The translations under genes and the position numbers were made by a program. Below are positions 22,830 through 35,697 of a stretch of DNA of 64,000 nucleotides, one piece after another. This DNA comes from Ischnura elegans (taxonomy: Eukaryota; Arthropoda; Insecta; Odonata; Coenagrionidae): positions 61,302,069 through 61,366,068 of the forward strand of contig NC_060254.1 in NCBI RefSeq assembly GCF_921293095.1. Direction: 5' to 3'. Position 1 is the stretch's first letter, and each line of letters begins with the position of its first letter. Under the pieces are notes generated by a model. The model was not told the origin of the DNA, did not search any database, and worked only from the letters and a program-made list of their open reading frames with translations.

Positions 22830-24680
22830 TGCTTTCGCTTAAACTTAGTTCGGGTCGTGCAATATATTCCATGCGAAATTTCAGGGATGTTGTTTTTTCT
22901 CCATGGTGAATTAATTCAATCGAATAAGGCCGGAAAATTTTACGGATATTGGATCTTAAAAACAAAATCAAGTATGATTGGGGCTGCCCTTGGACGCTAC
23001 ACGCCATGGCTGAATTTTTGTTTGCAACGAAGTTGCTACAAAAAGAAATACTCACCTTAGCTTCCATATGGAAAACTATCTTGGTCACTTCTAATTGTAA
23101 GTTTAAATCTCACCACTAAAAACTTCCAAAATAGTTTTTTCAGGATAGTTTTTTATACATTATTATGTGTTTATTGTATTGATTTACAAATGTGTAATAA
23201 ATATTTTCTTTCTTAAGTACCCCATTAGAGTTTCTGTTCTTAATTTACGTCCGCAATAGAAGAATTATGTAATTTCGTTATCACTCTATTATTATCTAAG
23301 GTTTATTGTACATGACATATTGTGATAATATGTTCATATTTAAATTTCAATGTTTTTCTTATTTTTCTCTTTCGCCATTACTTTAATATGATGTTTGTTC
23401 AATAGAATGTTAAAATACCTAAAGCACATCACTACTGTTAAATTGGTGTTCTTAGGGATATTGTACCCAGAGCCAATACATATTATTATTATAATTATAT
23501 GAAGCTTCCAAAATTGATTTTTATTGATTATAAATGTGGCTAAATGTTAAGTACTGGTTTGGTCGTGGCCATAATGACTAATAAACATGTAAGCTCTTCC
23601 CAATTCTAAGGTCAAACAAGGTGGATTAGCAAGTAACACGCAACTTCTTTCAAAGACTTTAATACCGTGTTTTGGCACGACATAATTGCTCAAAATATAA
23701 TTTAATGCTCCTGATATATTTGGCTTCTGCTTGAGTTTGAATGCCTTTTTTCTACAGAACTTAGAACTACCAAACGACAATAGCGCACATCTTATACTCC
23801 CTTCCCGTTAGATGATAAGAAAGTGCTGCTCGTTTCTTGTGAAGTAAGTCCAAACTCTAAGCATCATTCACATGAAAATTCTGAGCGAATGTGGAATTTT
23901 TCTGATGGCAGGAACATTATGAAAGTCCAAACAGTTTTCGATAAGGTTTCGCAGAGAGCCGAGCTACTCCGACAGATTAGCATGTCTCTGTGAGCCACGA
24001 AACAGCATTCCATCAAGCTGATATAAAATACAGATTTCACTAACTATGTCAATTTGAGCGAGTTCCATATTTCTCAAGTCAGAGTATAGAATTTTAAGCA
24101 TGCAAGAATGCAGTTTTGAGCAGTGGCTGATCGACGGATGAGTCACAACATTTCCGGGAAAAAAACAACAATGCGGTTGGATCATCAGACAAGGTGGGCA
24201 TGTAACACCAAAGTGAATTATACAGTGAAGATAAAGAACCGTACTGCTATTTTCATAATAATTAAAGAATATTTGTCAATAAACATTTCACTTGCTATGC
24301 TGGAGCCAATCGTTAGCAAATATTTCGCGCTTCACATTTAAAATTGACAACTGTGCGAAGAGAATTTGCAAACATTGTTTCGCAGAGAAAAATAATTTGA
24401 AAGGCTTCATGTCATAAATAAAAACCGAATTCTCATTATTTGAAGAAGAGCAAAATTCGTGCACATCACCGAGTTCATATTTTGTCATAGGGGAGAAATA
24501 AAAAATGCATATTTGTTCGCATGGATTGCTAATCTGAGTATAACTATCGGTGTATTACAAGAGCAATACAAGACCGGTACAACAGCACCAATTCCTTTAA
24601 ATCTTTGGTCATAATTAAACGAGAGTTTTGAAGTTTTTCGAATGCCATTATTTAAAAATATCTCATTTCCCATCTGTCTT
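22830..24680. other. Unassigned AT-rich DNA
   Basis: No element boundary or coding family was recognised. The frames present are below 95 codons and show no domain. Confidence 0.5.
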
Positions 24681-24682
24681 TT

Positions 24683-25368
24683 AATAGGGTGGTTTCCTAT
24701 TATTTTTTTAATGCCTAAATCGAAAGATTATTACTCCTGGGGTACACATATCACCCTTTAAGATTTTTAAATGACGATATCTATTTTTCGCGATTACCTA
24801 AATGAAAAGTGAAAATTTTCAAGCGCGCGAAAACGCGACGGCTAAGTATGAATGTTGGGAAAACTCCGTTTGACGTCATTCTGGTTCCCGCTGTCGCCGT
24901 GTGAGGTGACCTTGGGGCGAGGCTTTGAGCGCTGATACGATACATGCTGCTAGCAGGTAGCAGAGTACACTGCTAGCTGGTAGCGCTTGGCTTAAATAAG
25001 GATTATTATTAATACCCTATGAAACAAAGGAAACTTTCCGACCTTAGGCAGTTTTAATAGGTGATTAATTAATAGATAGTAATTATTAAGTCATGTTTCC
25101 CTGAGCTCTGTGCCTCATGCATGCATCTCAGACAATTTAAAACTACTATCTACTCATATAGAAACTAGGTCCCTGTGACGTCACGTGGAGTGACATCGCA
25201 TGGGCGCCAATCTGGACTCTTTCAAATGCGGTTAAAATAGACCATTGCCACTCGTCTAAACTGGGATTTCTAAAACCAAATAATTTGTATATTATGAACA
25301 CACTAATGGTGGTTAACGAATCGCAATCAATGCTTTTAGTTTTCTTTGATGAAGGAAACTCCCCTATT
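24683..25368. mobile_element. MITE family A, copy 1
   Basis: A 686-bp element bounded by AATAGGGTGGTTTCCTA and the inverse of AATAGGG.AGTTTCCTTCATC. Conserved interior blocks include 'attattactcctgg', 'atgacgatatctatttttcgcgatta', 'cgcgcgaaaacgcgacg', 'gctggtagcgcttggctt', 'tgcatgcat', 'gtgacgtcacgtggagt' and 'caatcgcaatcaatgc'. There is no ORF of transposase size. Three other copies occur at 35.9, 38.85 and 40.9 kb. Confidence 0.85.
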
Positions 25369-25369
25369 A

Positions 25370-28300
25370 TTCTTGTCTAATGACGAGCTTAATAAAACGA
25401 GAGATTTATAATTGCAATAATATTAACAGTAATAACAATAATTCCGTTTATTTTCGTGAGCACTGAGGACCATGAGGAAATAAATGTGCACATTTTTCAT
25501 TTTCAACATTGGTACATTCATAGAGGAAAAGAAATAAATAAATAGAAATTCAGACAAATGCATCCTGTGCAGATCGCCAATAGTGTGAAAAAAATTCAGC
25601 AAAACAATATTTTCAACAAAAGAAAGAAATTAGATTTTAGCGAATATCAACAATGCGATTGCGCAATCACACCCATTTTGAGATTAGCTCTTTCAGGAAA
25701 TTATAATCGCACATTTTTCTCCAACCTAAGTCATTTAATGTCCTTAAATATCTAGATTATTGAATAAAATATCGAAAAGGCTGGCTTTCCAAGAAAAACT
25801 GTTTTCGTGGTGACTGCAAGGTTGTTTGCGTTTCCATAACTCGGTAATTAAGAAGTTGCGACACAAGTTTATAGAACAAAAATTGTTAAAATTGTCTTCC
25901 TTACCGCCTCAATAAATATTGCAGGGTCTTCCTGAAGCATCCTGAAGATAACAATAAATAATGATAAATTCCGTAACTTCAATGCTTTAATTCTAAAACC
26001 CTACATATCGTTAATAGCAAAGCATCAATTACGAAAAAAATACCATTAACTTTCACTCAATGGAGAAAATAGCCCATCACTAAACCTCACCTTTCCCATT
26101 ACGTAACAACCGCCACAGTTTATCAGGGATTTTCCAACAAAGAATATAGAATTTTAATTCCATTTACTGCCCCTCACCTGCGACCCATAGGTTTATTACG
26201 TACTCGAGGGAGATGTGGCCTAGATAGTACGTACTCATATATCCCCATCAAACTACCTCCTTCGATTCAGCGTCCACGAGAACCACGACATAAAAGTCCC
26301 CCCCCATCCCACCCTGGAATTCCACTACTCGCCGCTGTGCCGTAGTGGTAGTAAGTTCGCGGATGACCTCGACCCAGACGGTCCTCCACGTGGAACTCAT
26401 CAGGGACTATAGTAAGCGGCGTCGCGTCGCTACCACACAGAGCAGTGGGCCGGGCGCGTAAGGGAGGCGATGGGGAAGGGGTAAACTTAGGTGACAGCGG
26501 CGCAGGCGACGCCCGTACCCCTTCTCCCTTCAACACCGTCACACCGTAGCTTTTCACGCCGATGGATCGAGTCAAAGGAATTTCGAGGCGTGGAGAGGAG
26601 CAGATGAGAGCATGATCATTGGGATCAAATCACTGTTTAATATCTTTCTACGTCTTCAAACGAGTTATGTATTTCTCAAAATTTAAGAGATCATTTACAC
26701 CTATATGTACACATTACTCCACAAGCCGCCTTAACCCTTTCTAATCCAGGGGTGCTTCTGGGAGAAATTACATTTCAAGAGTTCTCATTTTGAAAATGTG
26801 AAAATTTTCTACCCAATCATAATTATTATGGCAGCGACATATTTCGTCATTAAACATTACAGTACAAAAGAAAACGTCTTTAAATCTTTCCTGAATAGAT
26901 CTGATAGCTGTATACATTTTTGATGTTATTTAGAGGCAACATTGGGTTATAATTGGTTAATAGGTGTGCAGCAGGAAGTGTTAATACATCAGGCAACTGC
27001 AAGTACACTAAAGAATTGATGCACCTTGTGAGGTTTTCGACTGCTGAAAATGACTTTATTTTTTTCTAATCGATAATCTATAAAAAAAAATGTATTTGTG
27101 GATGTAAATAACTTCTATTAATACCATGTTGCCAAACCGGGCCGCGATGGGCCAGTGCCAGTTACCGGGAGGCTAAGTTTCGCGCGCAAGGCGTGGCAAC
27201 GCAGCATTTGTTCGCTCCGGCGTAGTATTTTAATGCCCATATATAATCTATACTACATATAAATCATGTGTTTTTGGATAATAGAAAAATTTCAAATAAA
27301 TTAATAAGTGTTTCTATCAATTTTATTTTTTCTTTCGGGGTAAAATGGAGTACTAGATACTGTTTAAACATTTTCGTTATTTTACAACAAAATTTGCGTT
27401 CTAAAAATACGCATAAGCCATTCTATTAATCTTAATTAATGTTTGCAACGTTTTGTGGAAGATGAACGTTGTAGACGCAGTAGTTTTCCCTAGATTGAGT
27501 TACAAAGTTCATGAAGTTGACAAAACGGCTAATTTTATGGTGCGCGGAGTCATTTATATTGCACTGGCGAGTCCATATTTTTTAATTTTTCACGCAACAA
27601 AAAATAATTCAGAATTAAAAATAAAATTTCTTTAAAATGACGTATTTTTCATTATTTTAGCATTCCTACAAGCCCAGATATAAATTTGCAAAGTACAGCG
27701 GCACATCATTTTGACGCCGACAGTAGTTACGTTACCTAGCTATTATTATTCCACTTATTGTCATCCTCAAGGCCAACTACTTCAATTATTTCCAACGAGT
27801 AGGTATCTATCCAGCCAGTTAAACTTACTATCAGAGCCGAGGTACGACCCAACGATGGTCAGACGGAAAACCATGACCACGAAACTGACCTAATTTATAT
27901 TTCCGACAGTGGAACTCCCTTATCACGCCCTCACTACGCTATCTCTCCATCTCCCTCGCGCCCAGCAAAACCCGCTCCGCGCACTCCTACCCCTCCTTGT
28001 GACCGCACCCGTATCCTTGCCGCGCCCGGCGTCCGACGTCATCGATCCAGTGCCGAGGTTTACTACGGATTCAACCGAGTACACCCCACGTGTCGACGGG
28101 CGAGACTTTATTTTGCCTCCTCATTGTTTTGGTGACCTTAAATCGCTTTTGCCTTAACGTTCCCGTGGGCTGTCTCCATCACGACATAATGTGAAAATAT
28201 AAATGCAGGCCCCGATAGCACTCTACTCGTGGATGGATGGAGAGGGAGTCCGTGAAAGGAATTAGACACCGACAAAAGCCGCCGCGGAAGGTTGGTAAGG

Positions 28301-28600
28301 AAGAGGGACACAGATGAATGAGTGGGCGAACGTGTCGATTTTTTAAATTTGTAAGAGACCATTATTCACACGAGGGTGGTCCCCAAAGCCCGATGAAGAC
28401 CACACTCCCCGCGCTGCCGGGGTGAAAATAAAACGAACGACAATGAGAGTTGACAAGATCTCTCACTAAATTAGGGAGACGATAGTACTTGGTTCAAGTA
28501 GACGGATATCTCAAGTGAGAGAACAATATTTTTTCGCGGAAGAAAACACGAAAACATAATAAAATTGACAGGTTGAGGCGTGACTTGGTGAAATCGCTTC
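25370..28600. other. Unassigned DNA with two GC-rich islands
   Basis: Mostly AT-rich with no recognised element. Two CpG-rich islands stand out: about 26270-26570 and about 27900-28140. Neither encodes a recognisable protein. They may be regulatory or relict exon sequence; this is inference from base composition only. Confidence 0.35.
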
Positions 28601-28601
28601 A

Positions 28602-28939
28602 TGTTGAATCAAAAAACCTTGTAAATTTCACATATCCATGATTAAAACATAAATGGTAATTTCCACACTATTTAATTTAACACCTAACGGCAGACCATAG
28701 TTTCGACACTTTGTGACAACCTTGAAAATGACAGTGTCGGAACCATGGTCGGTCGTTAAATGTTAAATTAAATAGTGTGGAAATTACCATTTGTATTTTA
28801 ATGATGGATATAGCATTATTCTACAAAATTAAGCCTGAAACGATTTTATAATTTCACATATGTTTTCAAATGTTAAAATGAAAGTTGTAAATTTCACTTA
28901 AATGTAAATGTGAAATTTACAAGATTTTTTGATTCAACA
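28602..28939. mobile_element. Nested double foldback with hammerhead relics
   Basis: Outer arms 28602-28631 and 28910-28939 match in 29 of 30 positions. Inside them a second, longer inverted repeat (about 28651-28710 and 28733-28791, sharing 'aatggtaatttccacactat') surrounds a centre in which both strands carry a decayed motif: GAAA or GGAAC, then a palindromic CCATGG or CTATGG, then TC. The order matches the hammerhead end of other foldbacks here, but the CUGANGA core is degraded (TTGAAAA on plus). Confidence 0.6.
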
Positions 28940-28944
28940 CGAAA

Positions 28945-30180
28945 AAATATCATATGAAGATAACAATAAAATATTTCCAATAGTTAAAATAAATGAGCTA
29001 TCGGAAAATTATGATAGCCATATCTTGGCTTAAAACTGTGACATTTCTTGACTGATTATAATTTTATAACTAACCCGTTGTTTGTGAAATATTAGATGAC
29101 GTCAATTCGCTGTTAAAATAATACCGTAACTCATTCTATTAGTTTAACTTACCCTAGTCATGTGATGAGGAATGGGAGGACAAATAGAGATATTTCACAA
29201 TAAAACTTATTACCTGAAATAAACGTAGATAATCAGTCATCAAAATTCGTTTAAAATGTGTTTCCCGCGGTTTTAACGCGAAATATTTTTATTCCACTTC
29301 TCCTCTTGATAGACCGGATATATGTGAAAATTTGACAATTTACGAAAAAAATTCCATTTACAAAGTCAACACGAAATATTTTTCTTCTCCTGTATTTAAC
29401 GAAGTTGATCGCAAGCAAGGACCGATAAGTACGTTTCTGATTCAATTTACGACACCGCAGTAAGTGGATCAGTCTGGCTATAAATAGCTTTACTGCATCA
29501 ATGCTGGCGACGTTTCAATACCGCACCAGCCAATTTTTTTAACCGCAGGGAAATCACTGCGACTTAGATTCCGAGATAAAACCCAAGAAAATGAGAGCGA
29601 ACCCTCAAATGGAAGAATTGATGCCCTTGAGCTAAATATGAGGATTATGCTAAATAATTACCTAAATGAATTAATTATAAATTAAATATAATAATTAATT
29701 ATACATTTTATCAAATAAAATAATCATTATTAATTAACATTACATTTTTAATAATTAATATTTGAGATAGTAGTGATGATTTCACAGCAAAGATCGAATA
29801 TGATACAGTTCGGATATGACTCATTACTTCAGTCCACAAAAACTTCAACCTAAACTTAAAATATTCAAATACTCGTCCTAATAATTCATCAAATAGTCTA
29901 ATATAAATAGGTAAATTACACCGAGAAAAACTGATTAAAGAATAAAACGAAACTGCTATGGGTGAAATACGATTCCTGGAACGTAATTGAAACCATTCCA
30001 TAACAATTTTATTACTTCACCACAATAAACGTGAAAAAGTTTCCAAATGGAGCGATAGAATTCGAAATGGAAAACAATACTCCAATTCAGGATAGGAAAG
30101 TATAACGGGTTAAGGAAAAACAGCTTCAAACAGGTAAAATTCCTGATTTTTCACCCGAAAATGTTGAATTAATTTTCCAG
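28945..30180. other. Unassigned, very AT-rich DNA
   Basis: An extreme AT segment at about 29650-29770 has many short AATTAATT-like palindromes. No gene or element boundary was recognised. Confidence 0.5.
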
Positions 30181-30204
30181 ACACAAAAAAGAGGGCCTTG
30201 TACA

Positions 30205-30825
30205 CATTTTTCTTTCTTCCAATGATCTGCGCGCCGCCATTGGATTTTGGTGGACATTTTTTTAACTAATCCCTATACTAAATTTTAATTGAATAGACAA
30301 ATAAATAATGGGAAATTTAGTGTTTCATAATTTTCTCTGGGGTTTCAGACAATTTCAGAGGGGGTCGTCATAAGACTTTTTGTCGCATTTCGTCTCGTTC
30401 GCCCATTTGTATGAAAAAGTAAGTGAGTTAATGAGTGAATGGTCGGATGATGGCTTTATAGTCTATCTTTATCATCTTTTCATTTTGATTCTTATACATT
30501 CTTTTCAAATTTTGTTCCTTTTGGTTGCATAAACAAATATGTTGCTATGATTATTTGTTTGTCTTTCTTCCAATGATCGCCGTGCCGCCATTTGATTTTG
30601 GTGGCCATTTTTTAAACTAATCCCCATACTAAATATAAAATTAATAGACAGATAAAAAATGAGAAATTTATTGTTATCACAATTTTTCCTTGGGTTTCAT
30701 AAAGTTTTAGAGGGGGTCATTACAAGACTTTTTGTTGAATGTCGTCTCGTTCACCCCAAACATTTGCATGAGTGAGTGAGTGAGTAATTGGTCCAAAGTG
30801 GGCTTTATATTTATCACATAGATTC
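30205..30825. repeat. Tandem duplication of ~355-bp unit
   Basis: The unit beginning 'cttccaatgatc.gc.ccgccatt.gattttggtgg' and ending in a GAGT-rich tract occurs at about 30213 and again at about 30568, a spacing of 355 bp. A third diverged partial copy lies at about 32040-32150. The second copy ends in a short (GAGT)n microsatellite near 30770-30792. Confidence 0.7.
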
Positions 30826-30829
30826 AAAG

Positions 30830-32290
30830 GCCTTTTGATGTCTAGTAAGTCCACTTAGTTGCCACATTCAAATGGTGTTATACTCCTTGGTCTATATTCC
30901 CGTGGTAAGCAGATCTACTGAATTTGTAATTATAATTGCTCTCAGGAGGAAAACCAATGCTTGAGGGATATGCATTCATTCTTGAGGCGTGTTTATCTGA
31001 AATTCATTGCACAAAGAAATGAGCGCATAAATGAATTAATTTACGTCCTTACAAAAGGCTCGCAATAAAATGTATCAAGAGCAATGAAGCCATAAAAGCA
31101 AGACAGTTGTACGTGGATTAAATTTGATAAACTATCATTGCTGGAGCCAAATAATACTCCGAAAGAGATAACTCAAAATAAGTCCTGCATCTCGGCTTGA
31201 AAACTTGAACGGAAGCCAAGTCTATACTAACTAGTCTCGACGAACTAGGTCAAACGGATATAGTTAGATATAGGATAAAGGAGGTCACTTAGGCCGTTAA
31301 TAATTGAGATATGATTTCTCTTTTTATGTGCCTTATGGAGATTAAAATTCGAAGTACATTGCCATTCTTTCCTATCTCTCTGTTACGATAAGTGGATAGT
31401 TGGCAGAAGTTTGTTCAAAATATTACTAACGACTCCAATAAAGAATTATATGCTCCAGTGCAATCCTTTGGAAGCTAGAGTGATGGTAAATTTCAGATCT
31501 CTAGCAAGTATGTAAAACTTATCGTACATTTCAGATTATCTATTTTCGTTAATTTAAAATTTTCAGCCATATTGAATACCCCCTCCTTTCAGTGAGATGG
31601 ATGAAGTTGGGAAAATTGGCAGGAACGAAAATTTACAAATACATTATTCTTATGTTCGCTGAAAATAATAGGACACACCTACTTCGAGTGAATTACACCT
31701 CTTGAAGGAATTTCAATTTGAATGAATATAATAAATCAAATTTATAGGATTGCGGTGGTTATATTGCGTTTGGGACAGTTTTGGAAATGAGAAAACGTAG
31801 AGTTAATTTTGGGAAAAAACTAGTAAACCGTAATTTATTTATTTAAAATTTTCTCGTTATTACCCTTTTTTCCAAATGCTATTAATAAAACCTGAAGTTT
31901 AAATTATTATCCTTAACCGTACAATTTCACCTGATGTGATGTTCAAGTGTTTAAGTTTCTTGAAAACCAAGAAGATAACGAAGAGAAATTTTTATAGAAA
32001 ACAACGCTATTCTCGCGAATATCCTTCAATACAATTTGATGTAAACAGATTTATTGCTATGATTTTCTATCATTCTCCTTCCATTTAACGATCAGAGCGC
32101 CACTGAGGCGGCCATTTTTTAAACTAGCCTCCATAGTTAATTTTAAGCTCTAATTAAAAATCAAGATACAGTCCATATCGTAATAAAGGTGATAAACTAT
32201 TTCATTGACATATGGTGATGAGTTATACTGAAAATTTTAGATTGAAAGCTAATCGGATAATGGGTTAAAATTGTAAACGATTATAATTTT
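30830..32290. other. Unassigned DNA with a partial repeat copy
   Basis: No gene was recognised. A partial diverged copy of the 355-bp unit lies at about 32040-32150; otherwise no structure was seen. Confidence 0.45.
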
Positions 32291-32304
32291 TCCTGGTGAA
32301 TACT

Positions 32305-32442
32305 TCTGACGAATATTTCTCGGGTTTGCAGCCAGTTTAATAATTTTATACAAGCCGACGTTTCGGGAGACAAGTCGTCTTCCGAAACGTCGGCTAGTAT
32401 AAAAGCATTAACCTGGCTGCAAACCCGAGAAATATTCGTCAG
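32305..32442. mobile_element. Compact hammerhead-arm foldback
   Basis: A 138-bp palindrome of the same family as 22.0 kb: GAATATTTCTCGGG on the left and its complement on the right. The centre is GCCGACGTTTCGG, a short spacer, then CCGAAACGTCGGC. The loop has lost the CUGANGA half, leaving two facing GAAACGTC cores. No coding sequence remains. Confidence 0.7.
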
Positions 32443-32444
32443 GG

Positions 32445-33420
32445 TTAAAACTGAGTTGCAAGATTTGACCCGGACAGGATGACAAAAATAAAAAAGCGAA
32501 TTGGTACATAAAAACATTGCAAGAAAATAAACCAAGGGAGAAAAACTGCAATGACACCTTGCACTCAAATCTTTCCAACGCGAAGACTTCCAGAAATTAA
32601 CGCATGAGGTCGTGTTCTCCCGTTCTCTCTCTCACTGTTTACCAACAAACTCCAAAAAATAAAAAAACAAAGTCGAGAGATCGACGAACCACGAGTTCCG
32701 TGGGGTGGCTCCTCGAGCTCTGAGAGAGAGAGAGAAAGAGAGAGGAGACAAAATTGTACGCGTGAGAGTCTCTGCAGAAAAAAAATAAAAAGACAGGAGC
32801 AGCGGAAAGTGGATTGCTGGAGGTGCAGAGTGACGTTGGAAGGAGTTGAGAGGGAGACGAAATTGCAGGAGAAAAACAGTTGAGGGGAGAGAAAGAAAAA
32901 GAGGAGACGTGTCCGTGTCATGATCACCACACACGACAACTACATGCTATGCCGAAAAGGTGTGTGGCGGGGGTTGTTAAGATACCATTATTAAAGTATT
33001 ATATCGATTATGATAGGTTTGTATGCAGTACTTTAGAAGTATTCTGTCAGTCTCCCCTCCCTTCCTAATTCACCATGGACTTCCTAATCCAATCCGCAAT
33101 ATGGCCTACTCCCCTTCATTCCATTTAAAAATTCCTATTCTCTTCCTTCCCCTCCCTCGTTTACCTCACATTCTACCCTCTAACACTATTTATTCCGCAT
33201 ATTATTCATTCCACTATTTATTATAATCGTGGAAAATTACAAGTGTTTTATTCAGTATTGAAAAATCCCCCTCCATCACGCTTGGATCTTCGGATTGTAA
33301 TCCTTAGAATATTACTCATTAATTAGGCCTTAATATTTACTACTTATTTATTCCGTATCGGTATATTACTTATTACCACCGTACTTTCGCGAATTTGACA
33401 AAATAAAACCCTGGCTGATT
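32445..33420. other. Unassigned DNA with purine-rich tract
   Basis: A GAGA-rich strand spans about 32715-32900. The minus-strand frames across it are serine/leucine-rich compositional artefacts. No element boundary was recognised. Confidence 0.45.
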
Positions 33421-33424
33421 ACGG

Positions 33425-33870
33425 CGTTCCCCGGGAGCCTCCTTTCGCAATCCCCGGACTTCAGCAAACCCCTCCTTCCCCACGCCTGGCCTCACCCATC
33501 CCCGAAAAACCTGCGCCACTCTCGCTCCCATCAGGGACGGGCCGAGAGAGTCTCTCTCCTGGCGGGCGGAGGTGGAGGTGTTGCCGTGAGAAGAGCGGGG
33601 GAATGGCGGGGATGCCGGTTGACGCCTCCCCCTCCCAACAAGCACCTCCACCCTCCCTCTCTGCGCCGACAACACGACGGCGGGAACCTGGGTGGGTGGC
33701 GTCGGCGGCGGCGTAGACCTGAATTTCCGGCAACATTCGCGCGCGTCCAATCGATTGCCACGCCGTCTGGCGTCCGTGACCCACTAGGAGGGGGTGCGCA
33801 AAAATGGGACATCGATCCAGGCGCGACCCGCCCCCCTTCCTTCTTGCCTCCCCGCAGTCTGCGGCAAAGA
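33425..33870. other. GC- and CpG-rich island
   Basis: About 450 bp of markedly GC-rich, CpG-rich DNA with several overlapping open frames on both strands, which is expected when stop codons are rare. None resembles a known protein. It could be a CpG-island promoter or first exon, or a high-GC repeat fragment. Confidence 0.35.
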
Positions 33871-33921
33871 GGTGTGGGCGTAGGCAGATGAGTAGTACTC
33901 GGGTCTGGAGTGGTGAGTACT

Positions 33922-34735
33922 CACATCGGTCGCATTATTCCCTCTAGCTTAAAACTCTCACACTAACGTACATTTCAAAGGTGTTCGGCAGGGGGTGAGT
34001 TTTCGAAAAACTAAAAAAACGCTTTTCTCTTTTGCACCAGAAAATACAGTCAATTTGACCGGTGAATCAAAAATCAACTTAGGCTTCATAGGCTTTAGGA
34101 ATCGTATATTTTAACAGAAAATACGACGCTTTAATCTGCAGCACGACACTATATAGAGTATAAGGGATTAGATTAGCCAACTTTCAGACAGGTATACAAT
34201 TGCTGGTCGCACGATTACCTCTAGCTTCAAACTCTCATACTTACGTACATCTCAAAGGTGATCGGCAGGGGGTGTTTTCAAAAAACTAAAAACGTTATAC
34301 TCTTCTGCACTAGAAAATACAGTCGATTTGACCGGTGAATCAAAATCAACGTAGGCCTCATTTTAACAGAAACATACGACGCTTTACTCTGCTGCACGAC
34401 AAAATATAGAGTATAAGGGATTAGATTACCTAATTCTCAGCCAAGTAGGTATACAATTGCTGGTCGCATGATTCCCTCTGGCTTCAAACTCTCATACTAA
34501 CATATATCTCAAAGGTGTTCGGCAGGGGGTGAGTTTTCAAAAAACTAAAAAACGTTATACTCTTTTGCACACGGAAAATACAATCAATTTGACCGGTGAA
34601 TCAAAATCAACTTATGCCTCACAGGCTTTAGGCAACATACATAACATAGCATACGATGATTTTAACAGCAACATACGATGATTTACTCCGCAGCACGACA
34701 TTATATAGAGTATAAGAGATTTACCGCGTACCTAT
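33922..34735. repeat. Tandem array of ~250-276-bp units
   Basis: Three units begin with 'ggtcgca..att.cctct.gctt' near 33929, 34205 and 34454. Each carries 'atctcaaaggtg.tcggcagggggtg', 'aaaactaaaaa.cg', 'gaaaatacagtc.atttgaccggtgaatcaaaa' and 'gcacgaca.tatatagagtataag'. The second and third units are more similar to each other than to the first. There is no coding capacity. Confidence 0.8.
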
Positions 34736-34739
34736 TACA

Positions 34740-35115
34740 AGTAAAAACATTCCTACTGAAATATGAACTCAGCTTCAAACTTCTGAGTTCACTCCATTGA
34801 ATTGAGTTCATCCTAATCTAGAGTCATCAGTCCGCAAATTGGTTTGACGCCCCACTCCACTCCATTATCCTATAAGCTAATCTATTAACACCTATATAAT
34901 TCTTCAGCTTCACATCCAACATCACCTGCGCTATGTATCTAATCATCGCCTATCCCAGGCACTATTCCCTTCCAGCTGTCCTTCCACGATAATTTTCATC
35001 CGATTATCGATTCTCATATAGTAAACGATCAATTTGTCCCGTCTTTTTCGTAAGGTTTTCAAAATACTTCTCTTCTAAAATACTTTTAGAACTATTATAC
35101 CCCTCACACCACTTA
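34740..35115. other. Unassigned DNA
   Basis: No gene or repeat boundary was recognised. Confidence 0.45.
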
Positions 35116-35116
35116 T

Positions 35117-35384
35117 AGAGGCGGATACTTATCCGGGGCTTGAGCCCCCTGGCCCCCCTTGTGGAGCCGCCCCTTGTAAGGTCGCCCGCATTGCCGAACA
35201 TTGCAGAACCACAATTGTAACATTTTTTTATATCGTAGATGGCATTACTTCTGTAATCAGTTTAAATAAAATTTTCTTAAACTTTGAAAACGACTTGTTT
35301 TTTTATTACAATAAAAATTAAGGTACTTAGCTCAAGATATCTTTTGCCCCCCCTTGATTTTTTTTCCGCAACGGACTACCTATT
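35117..35384. mobile_element. hAT-like MITE family F, copy 1
   Basis: It begins with GAGGCGGATACTTATCC, has 'gccccctggccccccttgtgg' nearby, and ends with 'gatatcttttgccccccc' followed by a decayed complement of the start. The 'cgcccgcattg..ga' block matches family F copy 2 at 40.84 kb. This copy gives the uninterrupted form of the site that was hit by family A copy 4. GGCGGAT-type ends are common in hAT MITEs. Confidence 0.6.
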
Positions 35385-35564
35385 TGATCTTAATAATTTT
35401 TCCGTAACACCACACTTCAATAGCCTTCAGCCTTGATATCTCTGATGCAGTCATTGTCTACACCTCACTACCATAGAGAAGCATACTCCATATGCAATCT
35501 CTTTTGAACTGCTGCCTAGATTAATACTTCGAAGCCAACCGCGTGAACGGCGGTGAAATTTACA

Positions 35565-35690
35565 TGAATTGCATCGAGAAAAAGTTTCCTGGACCAGAAA
35601 TCGAACCACGGTCCTTTGGCTTTCCGGGTCACTTGCACAGACCCCTACGCCCTCCTACGGTTCCTGAATCCGGTACAGTTGCCATGGCAA
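35565..35690 (-). repeat. tRNA-derived SINE, family S1 (minus)
   Basis: On the minus strand, 'gacccggaaagccaaagg', 'ccgtggttcgatttctgg' and 'tccaggaaactttttctcg' match the SINE head at 11.27 kb, including a better preserved B box GGTTCGATT. The following non-tRNA text differs, so either the tail or the flanks have diverged. Confidence 0.6.
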
Positions 35691-35697
35691 TTCAAGA

